Positions 14,443-21,935 of a stretch of DNA of 40,030 bases are shown here, piece after piece. Source of the DNA: Acetobacteraceae bacterium. Lineage in GTDB: Bacteria > Pseudomonadota > Alphaproteobacteria > Acetobacterales > Acetobacteraceae. The stretch lies in contig CANJJS010000045.1 in the NCBI GenBank assembly GCA_947474705.1, positions 1 through 40,030 on the forward strand, read 5' to 3'. A program made the position numbers and the translations under genes. Position 1 is the first letter of the stretch; every line of letters begins with the position of its first letter. Under the pieces are notes generated by a model, which saw only the letters and a program-made list of their open reading frames with translations, was not told the DNA's origin and ran no database searches.

Positions 14443-15779
14443 GTGGCTCCGACCCAAGAGGCTCCCGCTCCCAAGCCCCCCACTCCCCAGGTCGCGCCGC
14501 CCTGGAAGACGAACATGACGCCGCCGGGGGCAAAGCCTGAGCCAGCCTCAAAACCGGAGGCAAAACCGGAAGCGAAGCCAGAAGAACCGAAGACCGCCGA
14601 TGATGGAGATCGCTTCGGCGAAGCCGCCTATGAGCGAGCCAAAGCGCGCCTTCGCGAAAAAATGAACCGGATGAACTCGGGGTTCGATCCCGAGATGATG
14701 CTCGATGGCCTGACCATCGCCGGTTATCACATCAAAAAAGGCGCCCGTGCGTTTACCGATTTTGCCAAGCAGATGATCGGCGACCTGGGCACTGGTATTC
14801 GTCCCCGCGTGCGCCAATTTTACGAGATGGTTCGGAACGAGCCAGACTTTGAGACCAAAGGCATGGACGATCATGCCAAGGTCGAAGCGCACCAAAGAAG
14901 CCTGATGGAGATCCCCGAAGCCGATCTCGCAACCAACCATGAGGCGGCGATCAATCGGGCGCTCGGAGTGGAGAGGGAGAACGGAAATGGAGTTCAAGGG
15001 CCCATACCTGGACGCGATGATCGCCCAGAATCCGAAAATGTTCATGGGCCTTCGGAAGTCGGGGAGGCTGGAATCCCACCTTCAGGAGAAGTCAAAACAG
15101 GCCCACAAGATGCTGAAGAACCTTCTGGCGGACAAACCGAAGGGGGCGGACGGGTGGCCGAAGAACCCGCAGGAGGAACAGATAGCGGAAGAGATCGTGA
15201 GGGCGACTTTGATCGACTTCCCGGCCCCCCTGCCGAGTCAAAGCCCGGAGCCGCCGGACGACCTGCCGAAGCGCCGGACGAATGGGTCGTAGGAAAAAAT
15301 TTCAGGATTGAACCAGGAGCGTTAGCAGAGGGCCGGGGCCCGGTCACCAAGGCCAGAGATAACCTCGCCGCGATCGAGTTGGCGAAGAAGCTGATTGCGG
15401 ACAACCGACCCGCTTCCAAGGAAGAACAGCAGGCCCTGGCAAAATATGTCGGTTGGGGCGGTTTGTCTGGTGTCTTCCCCAATCCAGCGACGGGAAAGTT
15501 CGGGGGGGGATTGGAGAAAGCAGGCGAGCGCTTGCGCGATATCCTGACACCGGAAGAGTATGAAGCCGCTGCGGCCAGCACTCAGAATGCCCACTACACG
15601 CCGGAACACGTCATCCGCTCCATGTGGGATACGGTTGAGCGGATGGGCTTCAAGGGAGGCTCTGTGTTTGAGCCCGGCATGGGGGTCGGGCACTTCGCCG
15701 GATTGATGCCTACCGATATCGCCGCACGTTCCGCGTACGAAGGGATCGAGATGGATCACCTGACGGCCGGAATCGCAAA
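14443..15779 (+). pseudogene. Fragment of N12-class DNA methylase / DarB-like polyvalent protein
   Basis: The frame begins without a natural start (GTG 14443 is the first usable codon) and encodes a Pro/Ala/Lys-rich stretch. A helical module follows (MLDGLTIAGYHIKKGARAFT, FAKQMIGDLG) of the kind found in large polyvalent proteins, then a low-complexity Gly/Glu/Pro linker. The signature N12 start comes next: GRGPVTKARDNLAAIELAKK, LAKYVGWGGLSGVF, NAHYTPEHVIRSMW. Methyltransferase motif I is in SVFEPGMGVGHFAG. It stops after GIEMDHLTAGIAN, before the NPPY motif and the helicase part, so catalysis is impossible. Intact relatives of over 1500 residues are antirestriction or DNA-modifying proteins of phages and conjugative elements. 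The frame is open straight into soxB. Confidence 0.8.
14987..15292 (+). CDS. Small ORF overlapping the methylase fragment in the +1 frame
   Basis: A 101-residue acidic-basic protein starting MEFKGPYLDAMIAQNPKMFM with helical, well-mixed sequence (LESHLQEKSKQAHKMLKNLL, QEEQIAEEIVRATLIDFP) and a Pro-rich tail. AGAGGGAG ends 7 bases before the ATG, a good ribosome site. The larger frame over the same bases encodes only a low-complexity linker, so this small frame looks more gene-like than its host here. It is not recognised. It may be a real nested gene of the parent mobile element, still intact inside the inserted segment. Confidence 0.5.
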   Translation: MEFKGPYLDAMIAQNPKMFMGLRKSGRLESHLQEKSKQAHKMLKNLLADKPKGADGWPKNPQEEQIAEEIVRATLIDFPAPLPSQSPEPPDDLPKRRTNGS

Positions 15780-15812
15780 TACAAGGCAACCGCGAAAATC
15801 GCGGTCGCCTGA
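15780..15812 (+). pseudogene. soxZ: soxZ, 3' part (last ten codons and stop)
   Basis: Read in the frame starting at 15780 this encodes YKATAKIAVA followed by TGA at 15810-15812, the expected C-terminal strand of SoxZ. One base separates it from the soxB ATG. It restores the soxZ reading frame exactly when joined to 14425. In its present setting it is read in another frame as part of the methylase-SoxB open frame. Confidence 0.85.
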
Positions 15813-15813
15813 C

Positions 15814-17496
15814 ATGGTGTCACGCCGCGACTTTTTCCAGGCGGCGGTGGCGCTGTCGCTGGCCGGAAGCGGCGGTTTGAAACAAGCGGCGGCGGGACAG
15901 AAAATCCGGCAGGACGATCTGTTGCGATTTCAGCCACTGGGACAGGCGACATTGCTGCATCTGACCGACCTGCACGCGCAACTCACGCCAATCCGGTTTC
16001 GCGAGCCATCGGTCAACCTCGGTGTCGGCGAAGCCAAGGACCGGGCGCCGCATCTGACTGGCGCGGCGTTTCGCGACGCGTTCGGGATCGCGGCCGGGTC
16101 GCCCGACAGCCACGCCCTGACCTCGGACGATTTCGTGGCGCTGCCGCGGGAATACGGACGCATGGGCGGCCTCGACCGAATCGCGACACTTGTCGGCGCG
16201 ATCCGCGGGGAAAGAGGGCCGGAGCGGGTCTTGCTGCTGGATGGCGGCGATACCTGGCAGGGCAGTTGGGGCGCGTTACAAACGCGCGGCGGAGACATGG
16301 CCGCCTGCATGGCCCTGCTCCGCCCGGACGCCATGACCGGACATTTCGAATTCACCCTGGGCCAGGACCGGGTCAAAGAACTGGCCGCCAGTCAGACATT
16401 CCCTTTTCTGGCCGGTAACATTACCGACGAGTGGAAAGAGCCGGTCTTCGAGGCCTGGAAAATCGTCGAACGCGGCGGGATTCGCATCGGAATCGTCGGC
16501 CAGGCGTTTCCCTATACCCCCGTGGCCAATCCCGGCTGGCTGGTCCCCGACTGGACCTTCGGACTCCAGGAAGAGCTGGTACGCGGCCATGTCCGCGCGG
16601 CCCGCGCCGCCGGAGCGGAGATCGTCGTGCTGTTGTCGCACAATGGCTACGACACCGACCGCAAAATGGCCACGCGCGTCGAGGGGATCGACATCCTGCT
16701 GTCCGGCCACACCCACGACGCGATGCCGCGGCCGGAGGTCGTTGGCGGCACGGTGCTGGTCGCCTCCGGATGTTACGGAAAGTTCTTGTCGCGTATCGAC
16801 ATCGACGTGAAGGCCGGGCGCCTCGCCGGCTGGCGGCACCGTTTGATTCCCGTGTTCTCCGACGCGATCGAGCCCGACCCCGCGATGGCGGCGGCGATCG
16901 CCAAGGTTCGGGCGCCGTTCGCCGCCGACCTCGCGCGGGAAGTCGGACGGACGGAAACATTGCTTTATCGGCGCGGCAACGTGAACGGCGCCTTCGACGA
17001 TCTGATTTGCGACGCGATGCTGGAACAGCGCGACGCGGAAATCGCCTTGTCGCCCGGATTTCGCTGGGGCCCGACGCTCCTGCCGGGCGAGGCGATCCGC
17101 GCGGAGGATATCTATAACAGCACGGCCATTACCTATCCGGAATGCTACCGCACCGTCATGACCGGCGCGCGCCTGCATGAGATCATGGAAGATGTCGCGG
17201 ACAATCTGTTCAATCCCGATCCGTACTATCAGCAGGGCGGCGACATGGTCCGGGTTGGCGGACTGTCTTATGTGTTCGAACCCGCGGCGCCGATGGGCAA
17301 GCGCGTGCGCGGCATGATCGCGACACGAACCGGCGCGCCCATCGAGGCCACGCGCGATTACATCGTCGCCGGCTGGGCCAGCGTCAATCGCGGCACACAA
17401 GGTCCGCCGATCTGGAAGGTGGTCGAGGACCATTTGAAACAGCGCGGGACCGTCCGTCCCTCCAACATCGAAACCGTCAGAATCGTCGCGAACTGA
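15814..17496 (+). CDS. soxB: SoxB, sulfate thiol hydrolase
   Basis: The 560-residue metallophosphatase-fold enzyme releases sulfate from the sulfonated SoxY cysteine in the periplasm. The N-terminus MVSRRDFFQAAVALSLAGSG is a twin-arginine signal. Metal-binding motifs are HLTDLHAQLTPI, LDGGDTWQGS, TGHFEFTLG, LSHNGYDTDR and LSGHTHDAMP; the C-terminal 5'-nucleotidase domain includes RGNVNGAFDDLI and NSTAITYPECY. The usual SoxB motif GHWEF is GHFEF here. In the uninterrupted cluster soxB would start one base after the soxZ stop and depend on its translation. The insertion removed that context and left soxB in frame with the upstream methylase fragment. The protein itself is intact. Confidence 0.93.
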   Translation: MVSRRDFFQAAVALSLAGSGGLKQAAAGQKIRQDDLLRFQPLGQATLLHLTDLHAQLTPIRFREPSVNLGVGEAKDRAPHLTGAAFRDAFGIAAGSPDSHALTSDDFVALPREYGRMGGLDRIATLVGAIRGERGPERVLLLDGGDTWQGSWGALQTRGGDMAACMALLRPDAMTGHFEFTLGQDRVKELAASQTFPFLAGNITDEWKEPVFEAWKIVERGGIRIGIVGQAFPYTPVANPGWLVPDWTFGLQEELVRGHVRAARAAGAEIVVLLSHNGYDTDRKMATRVEGIDILLSGHTHDAMPRPEVVGGTVLVASGCYGKFLSRIDIDVKAGRLAGWRHRLIPVFSDAIEPDPAMAAAIAKVRAPFAADLAREVGRTETLLYRRGNVNGAFDDLICDAMLEQRDAEIALSPGFRWGPTLLPGEAIRAEDIYNSTAITYPECYRTVMTGARLHEIMEDVADNLFNPDPYYQQGGDMVRVGGLSYVFEPAAPMGKRVRGMIATRTGAPIEATRDYIVAGWASVNRGTQGPPIWKVVEDHLKQRGTVRPSNIETVRIVAN

Positions 17497-17501
17497 TACC
17501 A

Positions 17502-17522
17502 GGGGCCCGAACAGGCGGCCCC
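17502..17522. terminator. Hairpin between convergent soxB and Bug gene
   Basis: GGGGCC and GGCCCC (6-bp arms, 9-base loop) lie in the 34-base gap between the soxB stop and the stop of the minus-strand receptor gene. Position suits a shared terminator; no T-run is present. Confidence 0.35.
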
Positions 17523-17530
17523 GATCCCCT

Positions 17531-18499
17531 CTATTCGGCGGCGATCCCGGCGGCCTTGATGACCTTCCCCCACCGTTCGGTCTCCGATTTCTGGAAAGCC
17601 GCCATCTGCTCGGTGGTGCCGGCGATGTTGTTCAACCCCTGCGAGAACAACAATTCCCGGACATCCGCCATGCCCGCGACCTTACCGATCGCGTCGTTCA
17701 ACACTTTGACGATCGCCGGCGCCGTGCCGGCCGGCGCCCAGATGCCATACCAGGTCCCCACATCGAACCCGGCGTATCCAAGTTCGATGGCCGTCGGAAT
17801 ATCCGGCGCCTGCGGCATCCGCTGGGCACCCGTCGTCGCCAGCGCCCGGAGCTTGCCCGCTTTAATGTAAGGCAACGACTGCGTCGGATTGTTGAACATC
17901 ATCATGACATGACCAGCCAGCAGATCGTTCACCGCCGGAGCACCCCCTTGATAGGGCACATGGATCAGATCGATGCCGGCGACCTGCTTGAACATTTCCA
18001 CCGACAAATGCGTCGGGGCACCGACACCGCCACCCGACGCGAAGGTGATCGTCCCCGGTTTCGCCTTCGCCGCGTCGACCAGTTCCCGCAGGCTGTTCAC
18101 CGCGAAGGAGGGATGCACCACCGCGATCAGCTTGTAATCGAACACAAGTCCAACCGGCGTGAAATCCGTGACCGGATCGTAACCCGGCGCCTTGTACAGC
18201 ATCGGATTGATCACCAGGGACGAGGCGTGGAACAGCAGCGTGTACCCGTCCTTCGCCGATCGCGCGACCATTTGCGATGCGATATTGCCATTGGCGCCGG
18301 AACGATTTTCGACCACCATGGGCTTTCCCAGAATCTCTCCCATTTTGTTCGCGTAGAGACGGCCGACCAGATCGGTCGGCCCGCCCGGCGGATAGGGAAT
18401 CACCAGCCGGATCGGCTTCGCCGGAAAATCCTGCGCGGCGGCGGGCAAGACCGCCAAGGCTCCCAGAAGAAACAAGCCAAGTTTAACGAAAAGCCGCAT
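17531..18499 (-). CDS. Bug/TctC-family periplasmic substrate-binding protein (1 of 7)
   Basis: A 322-residue receptor of the tripartite tricarboxylate transporter type. A Sec signal (VKLGLFLLGALAVLPAAAQ) precedes the family start FPAKPIRLVIPYPPGGPTDL. MVVENRSGANGNIA, LIHVPYQGGAPAVNDLLAG and the GTWYGIWAPAGTP region that closes the ligand pocket follow. These proteins bind small carboxylates in the periplasm and deliver them to TctAB, or act as sensors without a partner. No membrane subunits are adjacent. ATG 18499 gives the normal signal length; the longer frame upstream adds non-family residues. It follows another Bug gene on the same strand by 92 bases. Confidence 0.9.
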   Translation of the reverse strand: MRLFVKLGLFLLGALAVLPAAAQDFPAKPIRLVIPYPPGGPTDLVGRLYANKMGEILGKPMVVENRSGANGNIASQMVARSAKDGYTLLFHASSLVINPMLYKAPGYDPVTDFTPVGLVFDYKLIAVVHPSFAVNSLRELVDAAKAKPGTITFASGGGVGAPTHLSVEMFKQVAGIDLIHVPYQGGAPAVNDLLAGHVMMMFNNPTQSLPYIKAGKLRALATTGAQRMPQAPDIPTAIELGYAGFDVGTWYGIWAPAGTAPAIVKVLNDAIGKVAGMADVRELLFSQGLNNIAGTTEQMAAFQKSETERWGKVIKAAGIAAE

Positions 18500-18591
18500 G
18501 GAGAAAATCCTGTCAAAGGCCAGAGTGCCAATCGCGGGCGCCCGCCGGGAACCTGTCAATGCCGGGACCGCACACGCGCGCGTGTCCTGGG

Positions 18592-19554
18592 CTACTCGAT
18601 CTTAATGCCCGCGCTCTTGATCACCTCCGACGTCGCCTTCCAGTCCTCGTCCCAAATCTTCCGGACTTCGTCGATGCTCGCGATCACCGGAATATTGGCG
18701 ACACGCTGCATCGTGGCTTTCCAGTCCGGAGTCGCGGAGATCTCGTTGATCTTGGCGTTCAGCGACGTCACGATCTCCTTGGCCGTGCCCGGCGGGGCAT
18801 ACAAACCGAACCAGCTCGCCATGTCCGCGTCCTTCACCCCGCATTCCGTCAGGGTCGGCGTATCCGGAAACTCCACGAACCGGGTCGGCGTGCTGACGTT
18901 CAGAAGGGTCAACTTCCCGGCTTTGACATGCGGAAAGGTCGAGGCCTCGTTCATCAACTGAATATTGCCCGCGAGCAAATCCTGAAGACTCTCCGCCCCG
19001 CCGCGATAGGGGATATGGGCGATATCGACGCCGGTCCGGAATTTCAGCATCTCAAGCCGCATATGCGGCTGTGTGCCCAGACCCGAAGATCCGTAATTGA
19101 GCTTGCCGGGATTTTTCTTCGCGTGATCGATGAACTCCGCGAAGGTCTTCGGTCCAACCCCGGGATGAATCGTAAAGCCCGAAACGCCATTGCCCAGATG
19201 CGCGACCGCCACGAACTGCCGCGCGTCGAATTTCAATTTGTACAGCAACGGCACACCCACCGTCGCGGTGTTGCCGGTGAACAGAAACGTGTGCCCATCC
19301 GGTGCCGCGCGGAATGCCGCCTCGTTGCCAATCATTCCCGAGGCGCCGCTGCGGTTTTCGATCACGAATTGCTGCCCGTAGGCGCGACTCAAGGCCTCCG
19401 ACCAGGGGCGAGCGACCAGATCGGTGGCCCCACCCGCGGGGAACGACACAATCAACCGCACCGGCCGCGACGGCCATGCCTGGGCGTACGCCTTCGCCAC
19501 GAACGGCGAGGCCATCGATCCAGCGGCGATTTTCAGAACGTCGCGACGGCGCAT
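18592..19554 (-). CDS. Bug/TctC-family periplasmic substrate-binding protein (2 of 7)
   Basis: A 320-residue receptor whose N-terminus MRRRDVLKIAAGSMASPF is a twin-arginine-like signal cut near AYAQA. PVRLIVSFPAGGATDLVARP, FVIENRSGASGMIGNEAAF and IAHIPYRGGAESLQDLLAG mark the family, and the C-terminus ends SAGIKIE. AACAGGAGAAAA precedes ATG 19554, so the upstream ATG that would add 13 residues is less likely. Its closest relative in the window by motif pattern is the receptor at 23973-24950, which shares the WPSRP/WPDKP start and YGQQFVIENR. Ligand unknown. Confidence 0.9.
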   Translation of the reverse strand: MRRRDVLKIAAGSMASPFVAKAYAQAWPSRPVRLIVSFPAGGATDLVARPWSEALSRAYGQQFVIENRSGASGMIGNEAAFRAAPDGHTFLFTGNTATVGVPLLYKLKFDARQFVAVAHLGNGVSGFTIHPGVGPKTFAEFIDHAKKNPGKLNYGSSGLGTQPHMRLEMLKFRTGVDIAHIPYRGGAESLQDLLAGNIQLMNEASTFPHVKAGKLTLLNVSTPTRFVEFPDTPTLTECGVKDADMASWFGLYAPPGTAKEIVTSLNAKINEISATPDWKATMQRVANIPVIASIDEVRKIWDEDWKATSEVIKSAGIKIE

Positions 19555-19720
19555 GGCGTTTTCTCCTGTTTCTTTTCGCGTTGAGGCGAACATGGTTCGA
19601 CCGCCCCTCCCCCGTCAATCCGGCGGGCATGACGAACACGCCGAATGGCGCTTATCATGACCGCCAACGGACAAGCAGCCGCCGCCGCGCGGCCAAAAAA
19701 GAATGAGGGAGGAAACAACG

Positions 19721-20683
19721 ATGTTCCGTCGATTGATGTTCGCGCTCGCCGGTTTGTGCCTGACCGCGGCCAGCGCCCTGGCGCAACCCGCCCCGAACTG
19801 GCCGGCCAAACCCGTCCGAATCATCGTGCCCTACGCCCCCGGCGGCTCGACCGACAACGGCGTGCGGCCGGTCATGGAGCGCGTCTCCACCGCGCTGGGC
19901 CAGCAATTCGTGATCGAAAACCGCGGCGGCGCCTCCGGCGTCGTCGGCACCGAGGCCGGGGTTCGCGCCGCGCCCGACGGCTATACCTTCTTCGTCGTGC
20001 CGGTCGCCACCGCCACCGTGCTGCCGGCGGCGCGCAAGATGCCCTACGACAGCGTCAAGGACATGGTGCCGGTCTCAAAGGTGTTCGAGAACACGCTGGT
20101 GTTCGCCATCCACCCCTCCGTCCCCGCGACGACGATGGAGGAGTTCGCCGCCCATGCGCGGAAAAACCCCGGCAAGCTGGTGTTCGGCTCCTCGGGGCTG
20201 GGGACGCTGACGCAGATGGTGTGCGAAAGCGCCCGCTTCGCCGGGAAGTTCGACATGCTGCACGTGCCCTATCGCGGCGGCGGCGAGGCCCTGGCCGACT
20301 TCCTGGCGGGCCACGTCCAGGTCCATTGCGAGGGCAACGTGCTACCCCATGTCAAAGCGGGCAAGGCGCGTCTCCTGGCGGTCGCCGACAACGAACGCCA
20401 TCCGGACTTCCCCGATGTCCCGATGCTCAAGGAAATCTGGCCCGACGCGGATGCGATGAGTTGGGCGGGACTCTTCGCGCCCGTCGGCACGCCTGACGCC
20501 ATTATCCGCCGCCTCAGCGCCGAAATGATCAAAGTGGCCGCCGATCCGGAGTTGAAGGCGCAGATGCTGCGCCTCGCGGTGCGGCCCGCCGCCAGCACGC
20601 CAGAGGATCTGGCGGCCGCGCTACGGAAGGACGCCGAACGCTATGGCAAGCTGGTGCGAGACCTGAACATCAAGATGGACTGA
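19721..20683 (+). CDS. Bug/TctC-family periplasmic substrate-binding protein (3 of 7)
   Basis: A 320-residue receptor with a Sec signal (RLMFALAGLCLTAASALAQ). PVRIIVPYAPGGSTDNGVRP, FVIENRGGASGVVGTEAGV and MLHVPYRGGGEALADFLAG are followed by a WAGLFAPVGTPDA pocket segment and the C-terminal DLNIKMD. The STDNG and ADN(S/G) loop is shared only with the two plus-strand receptors at 21936 and 22953, indicating a local duplication group. GAGGGAGGAAAC precedes the ATG. It is divergent from receptor 2 and convergent with the TerC-family gene, whose stop is only 9 bases away. Confidence 0.9.
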   Translation: MFRRLMFALAGLCLTAASALAQPAPNWPAKPVRIIVPYAPGGSTDNGVRPVMERVSTALGQQFVIENRGGASGVVGTEAGVRAAPDGYTFFVVPVATATVLPAARKMPYDSVKDMVPVSKVFENTLVFAIHPSVPATTMEEFAAHARKNPGKLVFGSSGLGTLTQMVCESARFAGKFDMLHVPYRGGGEALADFLAGHVQVHCEGNVLPHVKAGKARLLAVADNERHPDFPDVPMLKEIWPDADAMSWAGLFAPVGTPDAIIRRLSAEMIKVAADPELKAQMLRLAVRPAASTPEDLAAALRKDAERYGKLVRDLNIKMD

Positions 20684-20692
20684 CCCGCCCGC

Positions 20693-21637
20693 TCAGCCGC
20701 GGGCCTTGCCCACCATGCGCCCGGCGATCTCCGCGATCAGCAGCGCGATCCCCGCGCCAATCAGCGGGCCGGCCGTATGGGTCAGCGTTTTCATCGTCGC
20801 GCCATCGGCCGGCGCCAGCAGGGTCTCGGCACCCGTATAACCCGCCAAACCCACCGCGAAGCTCACGATCAGCGGCGCGCGCGCCAATACCAGTTCGCCG
20901 GTCATCACGATCAAGGCGCGCAGCCCGAACAGCGCGGCGGGCGCGGCCGTGGCTTCCGCGACGTCCGCGGGCTCGTGAACCCGCGCGGGCGCGAAGAACT
21001 TGCCGACATCCACGACCAGCGCGGCGCAGACCAACGGCGCGACAATGTGCAACCAATGCGCATGGGCGTCGATCCAGGGTTGCACCATGGGATCGGAAAC
21101 CACCACCTCCCCGCCGACATATCCGATCAACGCCGCGCCAAGCGTCACGATGAAGGGGAAGCGCTTGATCAACGCCATCATCAGCGTCGCGCCGTAAACG
21201 ACCAGGGGGATCGAAATCACCAGGCCCAGAACCAGCAGCACGAGGTTGCCCTTGGCCGCGGCCGCGACGGCCAGGACATTGTCCAGGCTCATGACCGCGT
21301 CGGCGATGACGATGGTGCGGATCGCGCCCATCAGATGGCCAGGCGCGGCGACCCCATCCTCGCCGGCTTCCTCCTCGACCATCAGCTTGTAGCCAACCCA
21401 CAGCAACAAAAGCCCGCCCGCCACCTTCAGCAACGGGATGGCCATCAGCCAGGTGACGAACACCGTGAAGACGATCCGCAGCACCACCGCGGCGCCCGCG
21501 CCAAGGATGACCCCGGTTTTTTGCTGAGGTGGCGGCAGCGACCGGCAGGCGAGGGCGATGACCACCGCGTTGTCGCCGGACAGAATGATGTTGATGCCGA
21601 TGATTTCCAGCAGCGCGACGAAAAACGCGAGATCCAT
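20693..21637 (-). CDS. TerC-family integral membrane protein (YjbE/YkoY type)
   Basis: The 314-residue protein has about eight membrane helices. It starts FVALLEIIGINIILSGDNAV and repeats a related acidic membrane motif in IVIADAVMSLDNVLAVAA; the SGDNA and SLDNV aspartates are the conserved pair of the family. TerC relatives export manganese or other metals, or assist loading of metal into exported proteins; which applies here is not known. Its ATG is 7 bases after the stop of a possible 32-residue leader ORF. A second Asp/Glu-poor half (LFGLRALIVMTGELVLARAP onward) resembles another TerC-like repeat. Confidence 0.85.
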   Translation of the reverse strand: MDLAFFVALLEIIGINIILSGDNAVVIALACRSLPPPQQKTGVILGAGAAVVLRIVFTVFVTWLMAIPLLKVAGGLLLLWVGYKLMVEEEAGEDGVAAPGHLMGAIRTIVIADAVMSLDNVLAVAAAAKGNLVLLVLGLVISIPLVVYGATLMMALIKRFPFIVTLGAALIGYVGGEVVVSDPMVQPWIDAHAHWLHIVAPLVCAALVVDVGKFFAPARVHEPADVAEATAAPAALFGLRALIVMTGELVLARAPLIVSFAVGLAGYTGAETLLAPADGATMKTLTHTAGPLIGAGIALLIAEIAGRMVGKARG

Positions 21638-21644
21638 GACTCAA

Positions 21645-21743
21645 TTAGCCTTTTTCTTGCGATGGGCGGGCACGCCAGATCGGCATGGGCCGCGCGGGTG
21701 TATGCGTCGCGAGGCCCGGCGGCGAAACATGACCGATTTTCAT
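21645..21743 (-). CDS. Candidate 32-residue leader peptide upstream of the TerC-family gene
   Basis: ATG 21743 is preceded by AGGGAG at good spacing and encodes MKIGHVSPPGLATHTPARPM followed by PIWRARPSQEKG, ending 7 bases before the TerC start. The TerC gene has no strong ribosome site of its own apart from AAGG inside the leader end, so translation may be coupled. The Pro-rich content (SPPG, ARPMP) could slow ribosomes. This is a small ORF in a GC-rich region and may be chance. Confidence 0.35.
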   Translation of the reverse strand: MKIGHVSPPGLATHTPARPMPIWRARPSQEKG

Positions 21744-21935
21744 GCGGGGCTCCCTGGACAATGCCCGGTTCTGACGCCGGCCTGGGCGTGCGTCTATCAT
21801 TCCCGCGAGGGACAGGGAAGTAATCGGCGCCAGACGGTTGAGTTTATTGATTTTCATCAATATTCAATCGCGGGTTTTCCTTGCCTGCCGCGGTGTTTAG
21901 GTTGCGGCCACGGTCAATGGTGGCGGAGGGAATTC

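Larger units (their letters stand above)
14426..15779 (+). mobile_element. 1354-bp foreign segment inserted in soxZ
   Basis: Removing bases 14426-15779 joins GGCAGCGTA to TACAAGGCAACC and restores an uninterrupted soxZ followed directly by soxB, so the segment is clearly extra. It has visibly lower GC than the flanks and codes for a piece of an N12/DarB-type methylase-helicase gene of plasmids, phages and integrative elements. It has no transposase and no terminal inverted repeats, and flank duplication is limited to two bases (TA) at most. It could come from illegitimate recombination, remain from a larger element after deletion, or be an assembly chimera; sequence alone does not decide. Confidence 0.75.

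Noticed and set aside
14426-15779. Insertion sequence with its own transposase in soxZ
   Set aside because: The segment has no transposase-like product and no matching inverted ends. The coding content is a fragment of a large methylase-helicase gene.
14443-17496. A genuine 1017-residue methylase-SoxB fusion gene
   Set aside because: The upstream half is a fragment inserted into soxZ and SoxB has its own Tat start at 15814. The shared frame is explained by the insertion.
21638-21935. yybP-ykoY manganese riboswitch before the TerC-family gene
   Set aside because: TerC genes often have one, and the leader is long enough. However, I could not find the conserved internal-loop sequences with confidence. 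A covariance-model search would decide.
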